NCBI GenBank assembly: GCA_905221605.1
Contig: CAJNDS010002404.1
Span: forward strand, 62,001 to 126,000
Source: Symbiodinium natans
Taxonomy: Eukaryota; Sar; Dinophyceae; Suessiales; Symbiodiniaceae
DNA length: 64,000 nt
Reading direction: 5' to 3'
The notes below the pieces were generated by a model. That model was not told the origin of the DNA and searched no databases. It saw only the letters and a list, made by a program, of their open reading frames with translations. Shown here piece by piece: positions 53,366-63,300 of the stretch (within the stretch, counting starts at the first letter, position 1; each line of letters begins with the position of its first letter). A program made the position numbers and the translations under genes.

Positions 53366-54689
53366 CGGGATGCTGCAAGCGCCTTGGGGGACGTAGATGA
53401 GGTGGGGGAGGGGGGGTTCAGGGGGCGGGGGGCTTGGGGGGGTGGGGGCGGGTGGGAGTTGGGGAAGCGCTTGGCGGACTGTCATGGATGAGGTGGAAGG
53501 TCTAAAAAGCAGTGGGTCTTCACTGACGCCGCCCCCGGCTGGGGTCGGCGGATATCCGAGACCGGGACTTTCTCAGCCCTAAGAAACCATTCCACGTGCC
53601 GACTCCGCCAGTATTTCAGGGTTCAGAGGTTTGCGAGTGTCGGGTTGGGAAACCCAGACCTTGCACCCCTTGAGATACTACAACATGCACCAATCTAGCT
53701 GGTCGTGCTACTGAGCAAGCTTAGAGCCCCTAACCTGAAACCTCGCCCGCAGGTGAAGACTGCGCTGGAGTCGTCGGAGATGCGCACAAAGGCGGAGGCA
53801 ATTGCAGGCCTGGGGAGCCAAACCTCCCCAACAACCTGTATCAGTCGCCTCCTTGAGTGTGGTTGGCCCATGATGGAACTGGAAGGGGTTCAAGGCATAT
53901 AAATCCCTGAGCCTGGAGCCCCAAAACTGCAAAGAGCGCTGCCGAATTCATCAGGCCGCGTCCGCCAGAGTGACGGCGTGTCGGCTGCGCTGGAACGCAT
54001 TTTCCAGGCTTATCCAGAGGGCCGGCTTCCCTGAAGGGTTTCGGCGCCTGAATAAATGGGCTCATGGAGTTTTAGCGGTTAGGGGCTTCGATGGGCTCAG
54101 GGGAGTTTAATTAGTGTTGTAGAGTGGTTGTCGCAGCAGGGGCTTAGGCGCCAATGGGCTTTGCGGTTTTGTTCGTCGCCGCTGCAGTCGGTTTTGTATC
54201 CGGCAGCGGTGTCGAGGGCTTGCGGTTTCCTGTGCAGAATTGTCGCGAGCTCGGAGGGAAGAAGGCAAAAGGGGCGCACGACCTGCCTGCCAGGAGCCAG
54301 GGGGTCAGCCTTCATGCACAATTAGCCATGAAATTGGGGTGAAGCCTTGCCCTTGTCTGTTGGCGCACCTATTCTCTCAGCTGATGGGCTTGAGCCTGTG
54401 TTTTGAATCCCCAGCAGTCAAGTCTCTAAAAGCTTCGTCTGCCGACTGCCCTTAAATCGACCTCAAAACCCTGAAATAAAGAAACCCTCTCAAGTCTCAA
54501 GGCCCGTTCCTTTCGACTTCCTGGTGGAGGGCGAGTTCCTGCGCTCCAGTATCTCGGGGTATCTGGAGGCTGGTTAAGCCCAGCTCTGCAAAGTGGGTTA
54601 ACGGTTCGGCCTGGATCAGCGTAGCCCGTGGCGAGGAGAATTCCTTGTTTCCGCAGCGTACTGGGAGGCGTCTTTCTAGCACTCTCTAG

Positions 54690-54757
<68 letters not shown>

Positions 54758-54771
54758 AGCTAGCTCTCTAG

Positions 54772-54803
<32 letters not shown>

Positions 54804-57800
54804 AGCTCTCTCTCGCTCTATAAATGTGGAACCTTGTGAAACCTCTGCAGCATCGCGGCTTGTCAGAGTTCCTTAGCCCAGCACCTCAAACAGGTTGCTA
54901 GTCATATTGCAAGGGCGCCGCTGCGAGACACACACGCGCACACACAGACACACTCGGAGCAGATCGTCAAAGCGATCTGTCGGCTTCAGCAACCGTACTA
55001 GATGATGTCTTGAACATTGATTGAGCGTTGAAGTTGCAGGTACATGGCAAGAACGTCTTCTTGCCATATCGGTGCCTCTACACTTCTGTAGGGCAGACAC
55101 CCCCTGCATTCACATAGAGAACTTAGAAACAGAGTTCACACACACACACACACACACTCACCCGCACACCCTCTCACCCCTTCATCCCCCGACCCTGAGC
55201 CCCTTTTAACGTCCAGGCGCATAAGCTTTCCTCCGAGAAAGTGCTGAAACTGGAGTTTGTGCGTGAAGCCAAGAGTTGCTGTTTGCTCGGGACATTTGGG
55301 GATGCCGCTGAAAGGACTTCGGCTTGTTGAATTTGCCTTGAGCCCGATAGGGAGGGTGTACTGAAGGATTTCTGCGGATATGCCATATACTGTAAGAAGG
55401 TAGAGGGATGGGTTACGTGCAGTCCCACGCCAGAGACTCCACTTGTCCAAAACACCCCGTTTTGGCCCTAAATCTGCCAGAAACTCGAAGCCCTAAGCCA
55501 TCCTACTGAACTGTTAAGGCTCGCACTGCGAGAACCAGAGCAATCGACGGTCGATGAGGCTCGAAGCGTGATTGTTGGGTTTGGGACGATGTGGTTTTCA
55601 AGTAAGCGTTAGGACCTTTAGGGGATGATGCGGGCATAGGGGTCTTAGCTTGCGGAGGTAGTGATTCGCGGGGTAGATTGTGAGGGTGCTTTGATGGGTG
55701 ATGAAAGTTAAAATTGGCAGGGCTCGGGCAGATGTAGCTTTGAGAGTCAGTGCCTATCCTCGCTGCATGCCTGTATGGTGTCTGTTTGTCAGAGTGGTGA
55801 CCCTATAAGGCGGAGAACTCCAACAAGCTCTGGCTTGGAGAGCCATAAGATTCCGTTGACTGGGCGTCTGACGCAGAGTTGGTTCGACCCGTCCAAACGA
55901 CTGGTGGCAGGCCCCATAGCACTGTAGCATTCCATGCATAATCAACATATCCGGCGGAGACAGCATCATCGCTTGCGAGCTAGGCAGAGCGTTCCCGAAA
56001 CCCCAGCCCTACTTCAAGCCTTAATGGTGCCAAACCCTGTAGACCCTGAACCCGCAGCTCAAGCCAAAACCCGAACCGCACCTGCACGCCCCGCCCAGCT
56101 ACTCGGGTCGCGTCTGGGGTTTGATTCAACCGCCTCCCTGTTTGCAAGACCCCGGAGTGGATCGCCGCAGTGGTGGCTCTGCAGGCCAGAGCTCTTAGGG
56201 TTTGTGGATTTGGCTTGGTACTTGGTCTGGACAAGTATTCCCGTGAGATAAGCACTATTCGGATTTGTGTAGTTGGTTCTGTAGCACGCTGGCAAGATAC
56301 TGTAGGGCTCAAGTTTAGGGCGTGTACCCCTCAAGAGAACACGTCTTCGCCAAGAGAGTGTGTGCTGCGAGCTCGTTGACGCAGAGCACCTTCACAGGTC
56401 AATCTAATCTATGCGCGGGTAGACCACGTCTAAACTAAACTTAAACTGTAGACTAGTAGACCTGCATGTTCACTGGAGTCCAGCCTACTCAGGGCTATCC
56501 CAGTTCGTGGTTCGCCGCCGTCTCATACGACGGCACACTTCGCCAAAACCTTGGCTTTGGCCGTCACCCGCAAGAAAAATGCAAATACAAATAAGAGCAT
56601 CAATACAAACATAAACATAAAAATAAATCTAAATATAGATACATATAAACAAAAAGTAAACAAAGACATAAGTAAATACATGAATAAAGCAATACATATA
56701 CATATATATATATATATGTTCTGAACTTGCCGTTATGCAGATTGACGATTGAAGATCGCCACTTGTGAATTAAGGTATCCGAGACTCTTGCATAGGCTTT
56801 ATGTGCCCGATTCAGCTCACTCTTTCTGAGTTCTTACTGCCAGAACTCAGGAAAGGTGACAGCTGTTTTGGCAAAGCACGTGCCAGGTCATTCCCTGGAT
56901 CCGCTTCAACCTGCAAACCTGGCTGTTTGAACCCCCAATCAATCCTAGCCCCGAAACCCTCAATCCCAGTTAATCACAACCCTACGGCCCTACGCGCAAA
57001 ACATCTCAAACCCATCTTTTCCTTCCAAGGTCTCTACGAGAACTCCGAGGCGCGATTGACCTCGAGGCCGCCAACCTCCTCCTCTGACCTATTCCTTACG
57101 GCCTTGCGGGTCTTACGGGTCTTAGAGGCAACCGGAACCTTGAACACAGAACCTGACATCCCAACGCCCTCAACCCTGAACCGACTGGCCATGGATCCCG
57201 ACTGAGATCTCCTTCACTGGAGCTCGCTGTGCATGTCATGTGCCCTCCATAAGGTTGGTGCTAGTTCGCTGGTGCTTGGGTTGAAGTCCTACTTGTGCTT
57301 GCACGTTCACGAAGTCCAAGCAAAGTCTGGAGCGCGCATCTCAGCCTCTGCTTTGCTGTCGGCGTTGCTTCCGCGGCTCCAGTTGCTTCATCTTCGGCTT
57401 ATTCAACTCCTGCTCAAAACTGATCCTTGCACAGCGCATGAGGAAACATTCAGAGTGTCTTTGGCCCTCTCCCTTCCATCTTTGATAGGCTTTCGGACGC
57501 CGGCCTCGCAGCCGTTGCTGCACTACCGGTGGACGGCGGCAGGCGCGATCGGAAATGTCTTTTTGGGAACTTTTAGATCCTGCAAACTTCGACCCACCAA
57601 TTCTCCCATAATAATAGCAATCCAATAACAACACGGCCATACCCTCAACCTGAAGTCCCTAGGACTGCCGTAACACAATTAGACACAGGTCACACCCCAA
57701 AAAGCACCCCAATCCCCAAGCGCACTGAGCTGGAGGGGCTCGCACCTCGTGGCAGCTGGTGTCTGCCTGAGGGATGAGTGGCAAATGCAGGCTTGGTGTC

Positions 57801-59865
57801 ATATTTGGGTTTCGGGATTTACTGAGGGTAAAGAAGAGTCAGCAGAAGAAGGGCTTCGGCAGGGGCTGGAGCTTGTGTAGATGGGAGCGATCAGGGATGT
57901 TAGGAAAGCAGCCCAAATAGCTGTGAGTGGCCAGCTGGGCTCTCTTGGGCCTTAATCCCAACACCCTTGATGGGAACAAAGGCCTGGACGGCTCAGTGCG
58001 GAGCTGCGCGCTTCGGCACGAGGGTGCTCCCGGGAGTGAGAGGACTGTGGGCTTCAGGTCGAGGTTGTAAGCTTGACGGTGAGGTACCCAGGTTGGGCTT
58101 ACGTTGTGTTGTTCGGTGATCTGAAATCTCAGGTGATTGCCGCAGGCTCCTGCCCTGCCCCAAACATGTTTTAGTCTTAACCTTTTGCGCATGTCTGCTG
58201 GGAAGCCTGAAGGGTTCCGACAACAAGAGCACTGTTCATCCTGCGGCAGTTGACGCGGCAGCTCTCCAAGATGTTCCAAAGCCCCAGGCACCAAAACACC
58301 AAAGGCACGAACACCACTACACCACTGACTCATTCGCCTGGAGAGGGCCCGTCACCACAATCCCCAACAAACCGTTCAAGCCCGAAGGCGCCCTAAGTCC
58401 CAAATGCCCTCAGGCACCGCGCCTCCGGCGGTGGGGCCGGTGGCAGAGCGGCGGGGGCCGGCGGTGCCCCAAGCCCTTCAGGTCGGGCTTCAGGATTTTT
58501 TGTAGGCCCTGATGCCCCGCAAAGTGCCAGTCAGCTCAGTGTGCAGGGGTTTGGGGAATTTGGAGGTTGTTTCTTGCTGGAGTTCAAAGTTGACCTATGC
58601 ACCACACCTCCCAGGTCGCTACACCACGAAAAGAGTTGGGGCTGTCTCACCAACATCAGTTGAACATGGAACCAAGACATCACAGATATTTCGACCAACG
58701 TCGACGTCGACGCCAATAGCTGTCACCTTCCCTTGCACCGGCCTGGCTAGTGAAGGAGAACATCAAACCCAGTACTTCCTGGGTTTTCGGGTTTATGTGG
58801 ATCTCAGGCTCGAGGCTGAACAAATTGGAGTTTGTGCTCAGCTTTTTGGCTTCAAATGGCGCTTTCCTTGAATGCCCTAAATCCAACAAAGCCCTCGGCC
58901 TTTGAGAGGCCGCCGCCATCAGCGAAGATGGCACGATGATGGCCAGTGCCGGGTGGTCCTCACAGGCTGGGCTGTAGCTGTTTTGATGCAGGTAATCGCA
59001 GGTAGTATGGGTTTGCAGAAGCTGACGGGCAGGATGATTGCGGATTTCGAGTTCAGGTCTGAAAGAGAGAGGTTCAACCGTTGTATCGTAGACCGAATCC
59101 TAAGAGAGAGATCGGGACCTCGAACAACCGTCTTCGGTCAGTATATATATATATATATACACTACACAAGTGAGAAGCTTGGTACTTCGACCAGCAACAT
59201 AGACAGCAGCGACTGCTGATCAAATATTCACCATATCAGCTAAATCAACGGCGTGTGGTAGCCTTCGAGGCCTCAGGCCTTCTTGCAATAAAGCCCTGCT
59301 CTACAAAAGCCTGGCCGGTACCGTACGTTAGCGTGCGTGGACCATCGCCCTTGTCACCTGATGACTCGATGACTCCGTCTCATCACTCGCGCCTCACACG
59401 TTTGCAGCGACTTTCTCATTCGAACTCTCCGTGAACATGCCCGCAAACTCAGTGCTCTCACAGCAAGTTTGCCGGTGGTCGCGACTTGGATCGTGCTGGC
59501 ATGGCCAGTAGTAGCTCTTTGGCTCGTCCCCAAATTCTGGGTTTTTCTCTCCTGGCATGCAAGGAGCTTGGACTCGTGATGACTCAAGCCGTCTGTCGAA
59601 AGCTGTGGTGCCTGCTAGGCCCACTAGTCCAGACTCAAGAATCTGGTCTGTGCCATGTAACATGTTTCGGTGTTTTGGGTGAATCTTGACATCAGGTCTT
59701 GCGGCTTCGGCCTTTGGGTTTACGGTTCATGACCCTTGAAGATGGATGCCAGTTGGCAACAGGTCTATGTGTGGAACGCTGGCGATGAGCTGTTTGCCCC
59801 GCCTTCGAATGAGGGGCCAAAGAGGACTGCCGGGCATTGCAAGCAACATTCGGCTTGACCCCCGC

Positions 59866-59899
<34 letters not shown>

Positions 59900-60345
59900 A
59901 TTATTATTAGCATTATTATTACTATTATTATTATTACTATTATTATTACTATTATTATTGTTATTATTATGATTATTATTATTATTTGGGAAATGATTTT
60001 CTACACGCAAGACCCGCGGCAGTAGCTTGATAACCCTTCGTGATCATCCCCCCCACACCTCAGGAAAGCTGCAGCTCCCTCAGAGGCGGGGTTGCCCCGG
60101 ATGGCCTGTGGCGTTTCAACAGAGCTTTCATTGTGTTTGGACATCGCATCTCGAATCCTGCGAAAGCACTCGAGACCCCAACCCTAAACCCCCCCCCCGC
60201 CCCAAGCTCTACCAAGAAGACCAAGAATCAGAAACCTTGATCCCCGAAACAACAATTGCCTCTAACAGCCCTGCGCCGCACGAAGGTGGCACCGAAGTTC
60301 TGCCTCGGCGGCCACTCGCAGGTGGTCACGGCGCTGAGCTTTGGG
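41070..60345 (+). CDS. WDR12: WDR12/YTM1-like ribosome-biogenesis WD-repeat protein, multi-exon
   Basis: This is the gene-level entry. The exons are 41070-41116, 41382-41438, 41868-41896, 54502-54568, 55217-55267, 56149-56184, 57030-57066, 57512-57542, 58923-58952 and 60286-60345, with the first and last parts of the gene not found. The first five give an NLE domain in exact phase; the rest carry WD-repeat-like pieces. WDR12/Ytm1 acts with Pes1/Nop7 and Bop1/Erb1 in maturing the large ribosomal subunit in the nucleolus, and the NLE domain is the part that contacts the Rea1/MDN1 ATPase. Intron 3 (41897-54501) contains the glucosyltransferase-like gene. Confidence is high for the NLE exons and moderate to low for the WD exons. 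Confidence 0.8.
42383..42770 (+). CDS. GT28 exons 1-2: VGTRGDLQP
   Basis: 42383-42464 reads MKCAVCNVGTRGDLQPLIAL, then ALGLQKK plus G, with a GT donor. The GTRGDxQPxIALxLxLxxxG pattern is the hallmark of the GT28 N-terminus. 42684 onward continues G-WEVVIISEERISHSAQLRD, then AVSGDWQ. The ATG at 42383 is a likely start, but the frame is open upstream, so an earlier exon cannot be excluded. Confidence 0.8.
42383..54034 (+). CDS. Sterol 3-beta-glucosyltransferase-like gene (GT28 fold), nested in the WDR12-like gene
   Basis: This is the gene-level entry. Exons recognised are 42383-42464, 42684-~42770, ~43242-43320, 44166-44217, 45802-~45883, 46056-46148, 46917-46984, 48225-~48270, 48874-48993, ~49690-49779, 53753-53807 and 53969-54034 (stop TGA 54032-54034). 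The order is that of UGT80/Atg26-type enzymes, which move glucose from UDP-glucose to sterols: N-terminal VGTRGDLQP, AEKLGIP, a Dxxxx-INRFR region, PADWPE, the donor-binding HHAGAGTCAAALRAGVPS, TPPILF and a C-terminal DGVSAALERIF. Some middle exons are uncertain. No transmembrane or PH/GRAM region was seen upstream. Confidence 0.8.
43227..43361 (+). CDS. Possible GT28 middle exon
   Basis: The frame reads SLKLPSLTYLEEYAEMLAKG, then KLMAMMQETQKRK, after an AG at 43239-43240 (an ATG at 43227 also lies in frame), and stops at 43361. Helical, and in the right place for the sterol-GT segment between the N-terminal strand and AEKLGIP, but the junctions are not fixed. Confidence 0.45.
   Translation: MNSYSLKLPSLTYLEEYAEMLAKGKLMAMMQETQKRKAPLHRQL
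43838..43858. repeat. TA microsatellite
   Basis: A short (TA)n run inside an intron. Confidence 0.9.
44166..44217 (+). CDS. GT28 exon: VAEKLGIPWIPVLLP
   Basis: The acceptor CGTCTCAG, two bases, then VAEKLGIPWIPVLLPV, two bases and a GC donor (GTCGG then GCAAGG). It matches the GT28 pattern H-x-A-E-x-L-G-I-P. Confidence 0.75.
45120..45430 (+). repeat. Minisatellite, about 55-60 base unit
   Basis: Four to five diverged copies of GGCTCAGGCGGGCAACCGTA, CCGAAATGTCGCC, AAGCAGGCCAG. It lies inside a GT28 intron. The open frame through it (45245-45460) is not a gene. Confidence 0.9.
45802..46148 (+). CDS. GT28 exons: INRFR and LGL region
   Basis: 45802-~45883 reads YNFLYWALWMQEGSQINRFR, then AAWFYFE (donor unsure). 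46056-46148 reads DPLLRALNPKEKLGLPALQV, then RRGMMSMIEE, with a GC donor. Both fit the middle of sterol glucosyltransferases (W-x(n)-I-N-x-F-R, then L-G-L). Confidence 0.65.
46917..46984 (+). CDS. GT28 exon: PADWPE
   Basis: The acceptor CCAGCAG, then VSIPHPAAPADWPESFFF and SNAP, with a GC donor. It matches the P-x-P-x-D-W-P motif before the C-terminal lobe. A candidate piece just before (about 46305-46350, KLLVLGAFHEAGVQIS) and one after (about 47589-47625, TLEEFARHPRG) may also be exons. Confidence 0.65.
48225..48993 (+). CDS. GT28 exons: UDP-sugar binding signature
   Basis: 48225-~48270 reads TIVEKLEAKIGDTTT after GGCAG. 48874-48993 reads RRILVVKSAPHDFLLPRC, then RVLLHHAGAGTCAAALRAGV and PS before a GT donor. 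The GT28/UGT consensus is P-H-D-x-L-x-P-x-C-x-x-x-V-H-H-G-G-A-G-T-x-A-A-x-L-R-A-G-V-P. His-His and GAGT are kept; the first G of HHGG is Ala here. Confidence 0.85.
49690..49779 (+). CDS. GT28 exon: GVATPPILF
   Basis: After CAGCCTAG and two bases the frame reads LGVATPPILFQDVPTSVDRV, then VEQAGIVGLA. It corresponds to the GVGPxPIPF...L-x-x-A-I stretch of sterol glucosyltransferases. The 3' end is approximate. Confidence 0.6.
49876..52745 (+). repeat. GC-rich segmental repeat cluster in GT28 intron
   Basis: Several modules recur. Module A (AAGGGGCTGYGCCCATGGGC) is at about 49879, 51727 and 52117. Module B (TTTCTAAGCATTTTSAGGCC) is at 49932-50110 and 52170-52330. Module C (GCCCGCCCTTTGGGGGGC) is at 50144, 51814 (partial) and 52363. 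Module D (CTGATGCTCATGATGCGCGC) is at about 50250, 51897 and 52465. Module E (AGGCTATTCCCGGGACGACC) is at about 51650, 52041 and 52612. The run 49.93-50.37 kb is repeated almost unchanged at 52.17-52.58 kb. Its open frames show no real coding sense. Confidence 0.9.
52790..52968. other. AT-rich island between GC-rich blocks
   Basis: About 180 bases with very low GC, including ATCTTTTATCTTTTTATATT and the hairpin partner AAAGATAAAGGAGATATCTT, sharply bounded on both sides. No gene. An insertion, possibly of organellar or transposon origin, is one reading. Confidence 0.7.
53130..53321. repeat. Long near-perfect hairpin
   Basis: The left arm 53130-53200 (AACACAGCCCCGGCCCCATG...CCATGGCCCCATGGCCC) is the near-exact reverse complement of the right arm 53254-53321 (GGGCCATGGGGCCATGGG...CCAGGGCCGTGTT), with a 53-base loop. 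Both arms are GC-rich and full of CCATGG. Confidence 0.85.
53332..53364. repeat. Poly-G tract
   Basis: More than 30 G residues in a row directly after the hairpin. The assembled length is doubtful. Confidence 0.9.
53753..54034 (+). CDS. GT28 C-terminal exons
   Basis: 53753-53807 reads VKTALESSEMRTKAEAIA plus G. 53969-54034 reads DGVSAALERIFQAYPEGRLP and TGA. The pattern A-x-x-L-x(n)-R-x-x-A-x-x-L-x-x-x-x-x-x-E-D-G-V-x-x-A is the end of GT28 proteins. The exact junction is not settled: a GA donor after GGCCTGGG would keep frame; the GC donor at 53808 would not with this acceptor. Confidence 0.7.
54502..55267 (+). CDS. WDR12: WDR12-like NLE domain, exons 4-5
   Basis: 54502-54568 starts with G (completing Lys), then PVPFDFLVEGEFLRSSISGY and LE, GC donor. 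55217-55267 reads AHKLSSEKVLKLEFVRE, GC donor. They match the NLE pattern P-V-P-F-D-F-L-I-x-G-E-L-L-R-x-S-L-x-x-Y-L and the following G-L-S-x-E-x-x-L-x-x-E-Y-V-E. Confidence 0.9.
54685..54820 (+). repeat. CT microsatellite
   Basis: About 135 bases of (TC)n with CTAGCTCT interruptions, between two WDR12 exons. Confidence 0.95.
55137..55160 (+). repeat. CA microsatellite
   Basis: (CA)n of about 10 units, 60 bases before a WDR12 exon. Confidence 0.9.
56149..57542 (+). CDS. WDR12: WDR12-like WD-repeat exons, first group
   Basis: 56149-56184 reads TPEWIAAVVALQ with a GC donor, like the H-x-D-W-V-x-x-V that opens the WD region. 57030-57066 reads LYENSEARLTS with a GC donor, like G-x-Y-D-x-x-x-R-x. 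57512-57542 reads VAALPVDGG with a GC donor. Each piece is short, and support comes from order and splice sites. About 3 to 4 linking exons are not found. Confidence 0.5.
56575..56720. repeat. AT-rich simple sequence
   Basis: ATACAAATA/AATAAA-type simple sequence ending in a (TA)n run at 56705-56717. Confidence 0.8.
57543..58922. other. Intron stretch with one weak exon candidate
   Basis: After CCCTCAG at 58412-58418 the frame TAPPAVGPVAERRGPAVP could be a Pro/Ala linker exon. Otherwise nothing is recognised. The long minus-strand open frame at 57839-58333 has no family resemblance. Confidence 0.35.
58923..60345 (+). CDS. WDR12: WDR12-like WD-repeat exons, second group
   Basis: 58923-58952 reads EDGTMMASA plus GG before a GT donor (frame continues GW), like the WD motif D-G-x-x-x-A-S-A-G-W. 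60286-60345 reads VAPKFCLGGHSQVVTALSFG with a GC donor, like P-x-x-x-L-x-G-H-x-x-x-V-x-x-L-x-F. The gene should continue downstream. Confidence 0.6.
59141..59160. repeat. TA microsatellite
   Basis: (TA)n of about 9 units. Confidence 0.9.
59866..59990 (+). repeat. GAT/TTA trinucleotide microsatellite
   Basis: About 10 GAT triplets followed by about 30 TTA-type triplets. Apparent poly-Asn, poly-Met and poly-Ile frames come from this. Confidence 0.95.
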
Positions 60346-63300
60346 GCCAAGGCTCCCATTTAGGGCTACGGGTTTAGGGTGTTGGAGGTGTTGGGACAGG
60401 GCATCCCATTGGTAGGGGTGGGGGTTGAGGATCAGGTCTGAAGGCTTCGGGTCTGGGGCGTGGCTTGAGTTTCCGGTGTTTTCCGGGTACATTCGCCGTT
60501 GCGGGTCCCTTTCCCCAATCCTCTTCTCACAAGGGTCGCTTGGCTCGGACCTTGGTCTTCTTGATGCAAGCAACGAGGGGCAGGACTGTTGAACCTTTCA
60601 TGCTGCCTTGCATATTACACAGTCACAAGTCCGACGAACCCCCCAGGGTTTTGGGTTTAGCGCCGATCATCGTACTCTGCAGGAGAAGTTTCCCTACACG
60701 TTGCTCAGTGCATCGTGGGATCTGCACCCAGACATGCTCTTTCTGCACATCGGTGGGTTCACTTCAACTCTAAACAGGAGTTGAGGATTTGCATGGATTT
60801 GCCGTTGGGTGTCTTGGTGTTCTGGGCTCTGTGCAGGATCCTTTACAAGCCCTGGGTCTCTCTACAGTAAGCGCTCCAGGCCCCCAAGCGTCAGGGATCA
60901 TCTAGGGTTCAGGGCTTGGCACTTGGGATGGTCAAGGCTTCCTCTGGCTCTAAACTCCAAATCCCGAGGATTGCTCACTGCGAGTTTGGGACATCGCAGC
61001 TGCGGGCGCCTCAGGGTGCCTCGGGTCCGGGTTTGGGGCTAAGAGCGTTTGTGGGATAAAGTTTAGTTTGTTTTGGGCTTAGGGAAGGGCGATTCCTCTC
61101 AAATTCCACGAGCCAGTGATTACAGCCCAAGCCCCCAAATCCTGAACCAGTCATAGCCTAGGCTAGCTGCGTCTGCAACTGGCCGACGGCACGCGCGGCC
61201 CGGGGCCCCAAGTTCAGTGTGTCATTTGGTACGCTGTTGATTTTCGGAGCATTCATCAAGGCCTTACTTGGGACAGAAGACTTGATTTGTTCTCTGGCGG
61301 CTTGTGGTGTAGTTTTCTTTAGGGGGTTGAGGAAACGCAGCTGGCTCGGGTTGCCAACCTTTTTAACCTGTGCTTGGGGCTTCGAGTCCAGATGGCCGAG
61401 TGGGCTAGGTTGTTTAGTTGGAAGTTTCGGTCTGCTTCAGGTCACCAGTTTCAGCACCAATCCAGCGATGCCTCCGCAGATGGCTACGAGCCATGAGGAC
61501 GGGCTCGGCTTAGAGTTTAACGGGTTCATGCCAGGGCTCTTATCGATGTTGTGTCTTAGGTGTCCAAGGCTTGGGACACACTTGAGCAGGCCCTTTATTT
61601 TCAGACGTTTGCATATCTGAGCCTGCAAACCTGCAGAAACGGCCTTCGCCGAACACTTCAAGAACTCCAAACATCAAGAGTCAGCGAGATTTTGAGTTGC
61701 AATCGCTGAGCCACTGCGCGAACGCTCTACTTTGATTATTTTTGATTCTACGTCGGCTCGACATCAATCCTCAAGATCATCCCAAAAACACACTGCTTTG
61801 AAAGGTTCGAATCCGAAGTCTATCCGAAGCCTGAAGGATATCCGTTCGTACAGCCATCGCATCCTGCAGCTCCTAGGATGGCCACGTATCGCTATGGGAC
61901 GTACGAGCGCCGCCGCATGCATCCATTGCCGCTCGGCAGAGCAGCCGACACGGCCGAGTAGAGTTGGGGCCAGGACCCGACGTCAACCCTGAAGCCTCTC
62001 CCAATTGTGGACCCGACAACGCGACCCTACACTTCCTCACGTGGGGTACGTGGGGTTGATGGTTGGGGATTTGGGTCAGGGCTTTCAGCCCGATTGAGCC
62101 CTGCACAGGTTTGGAGCCAAGGGCTGAATTGAGGGACCAGCATGTTCGGTGTTCAGAGGTCTGAGGTGTCTTTTTTTGCGCAGACGAGTTGGCGGCACCC
62201 ACCCCCCCCCCTGCCACCCCCACAAGCAAAAGGGGGTCATGCCGCCATGCCTTTGCTTGTTTTGCTGCTTTGCTGAGGCCGGTGCTGTGTGCGGCGCTCA
62301 GGCTGCCAGGATGCGGCTGTCAGCTTTGAAGCTTTGATGTCGTCGAGTTGATGCTGGGCTTGGGCGTGGGAGGGCGTAGTTGAAACAGTGACATTTGCGC
62401 GATTGTTTTTCTACAAGAGCTTTGTGTTCCGATTCGTTTGGCGTTGGCGGTGGTTTCCTTCTCGAGTTTCCAGACTCCAGATGAGGCAACTGGTCCTGGA
62501 ATGACTCCCAGAGCTGAGCTAGCGCAGAACTTTGCCTTAACTCTAAAACCACGGTTATTCGAAACTCTATGCGCAACCTTGGCTTGCAGGTCTCTGGATG
62601 TGAGCCCGCCGTGGTTTGTGCCAGTCAGCAGTTTGCAGCATGCTTCCAGCAAAGAAGGGATAATAGAAGGGTTTAGGGTCCAGAGCCCAGGTTTTTAGAA
62701 TTTCGAGTTCAGAGTTTCGTGCCCATTTCTTGAACCTTACCCAAAGGCTGACGCAAGCCACCACGCAAAGTGAACCACCAAGCCGCAAGCAAATTGGCAT
62801 GCGTGGAGCAAAGATATAGAACAGCCGTCATGTACACCCTGCAAGAAACGCCAACAGCCGACAACCCTTCGCCCGACCGATAGGTTGCAATCCGAGTACC
62901 GATTTCGGCAACCGTCCTGACAGCTGCAAAGGCAGCATTTCGTAACCATGCAATGAGACCCTACCCTGAAATCTTCCAGCTTTGCTGCCAGGCCAGCGCG
63001 GCGATGCAGCTGCTCACTGCACAGCCAACCCATCGGCGGATGGCCTCTCAGGTCAGGCTGAGATGGGGCCGTGGCTTGAGAGGGGAGGGTTCGTGATGAA
63101 AAGATTGTATAAAGGTATTTTGGATGTCCAATGTTGGCTTTTGGAGTGTCCTGGCGGTTTGAGAGAGCTATCCTGGACATTGGCCAAGCTCTTCCGCGAA
63201 GCACAGGCACGCGTTAGATTAGGCTCGCATTCTTGCAACGACGCTTCAGATCAGCTTTGGCTCCTTAAACATGCATTGTAAGGGGCCTACCCGAAACGCC

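Noticed and set aside
54685-54820. Polypyrimidine regulatory tract
   Set aside because: The (CT)n run lies between two in-phase WDR12 exons, but it is too long and regular to be a splice signal. A simple microsatellite explains it.
62737-63210. 157-residue minus-strand open frame
   Set aside because: It overlaps a 99-residue + strand frame, and neither has recognisable motifs; all supported genes here are on the + strand.
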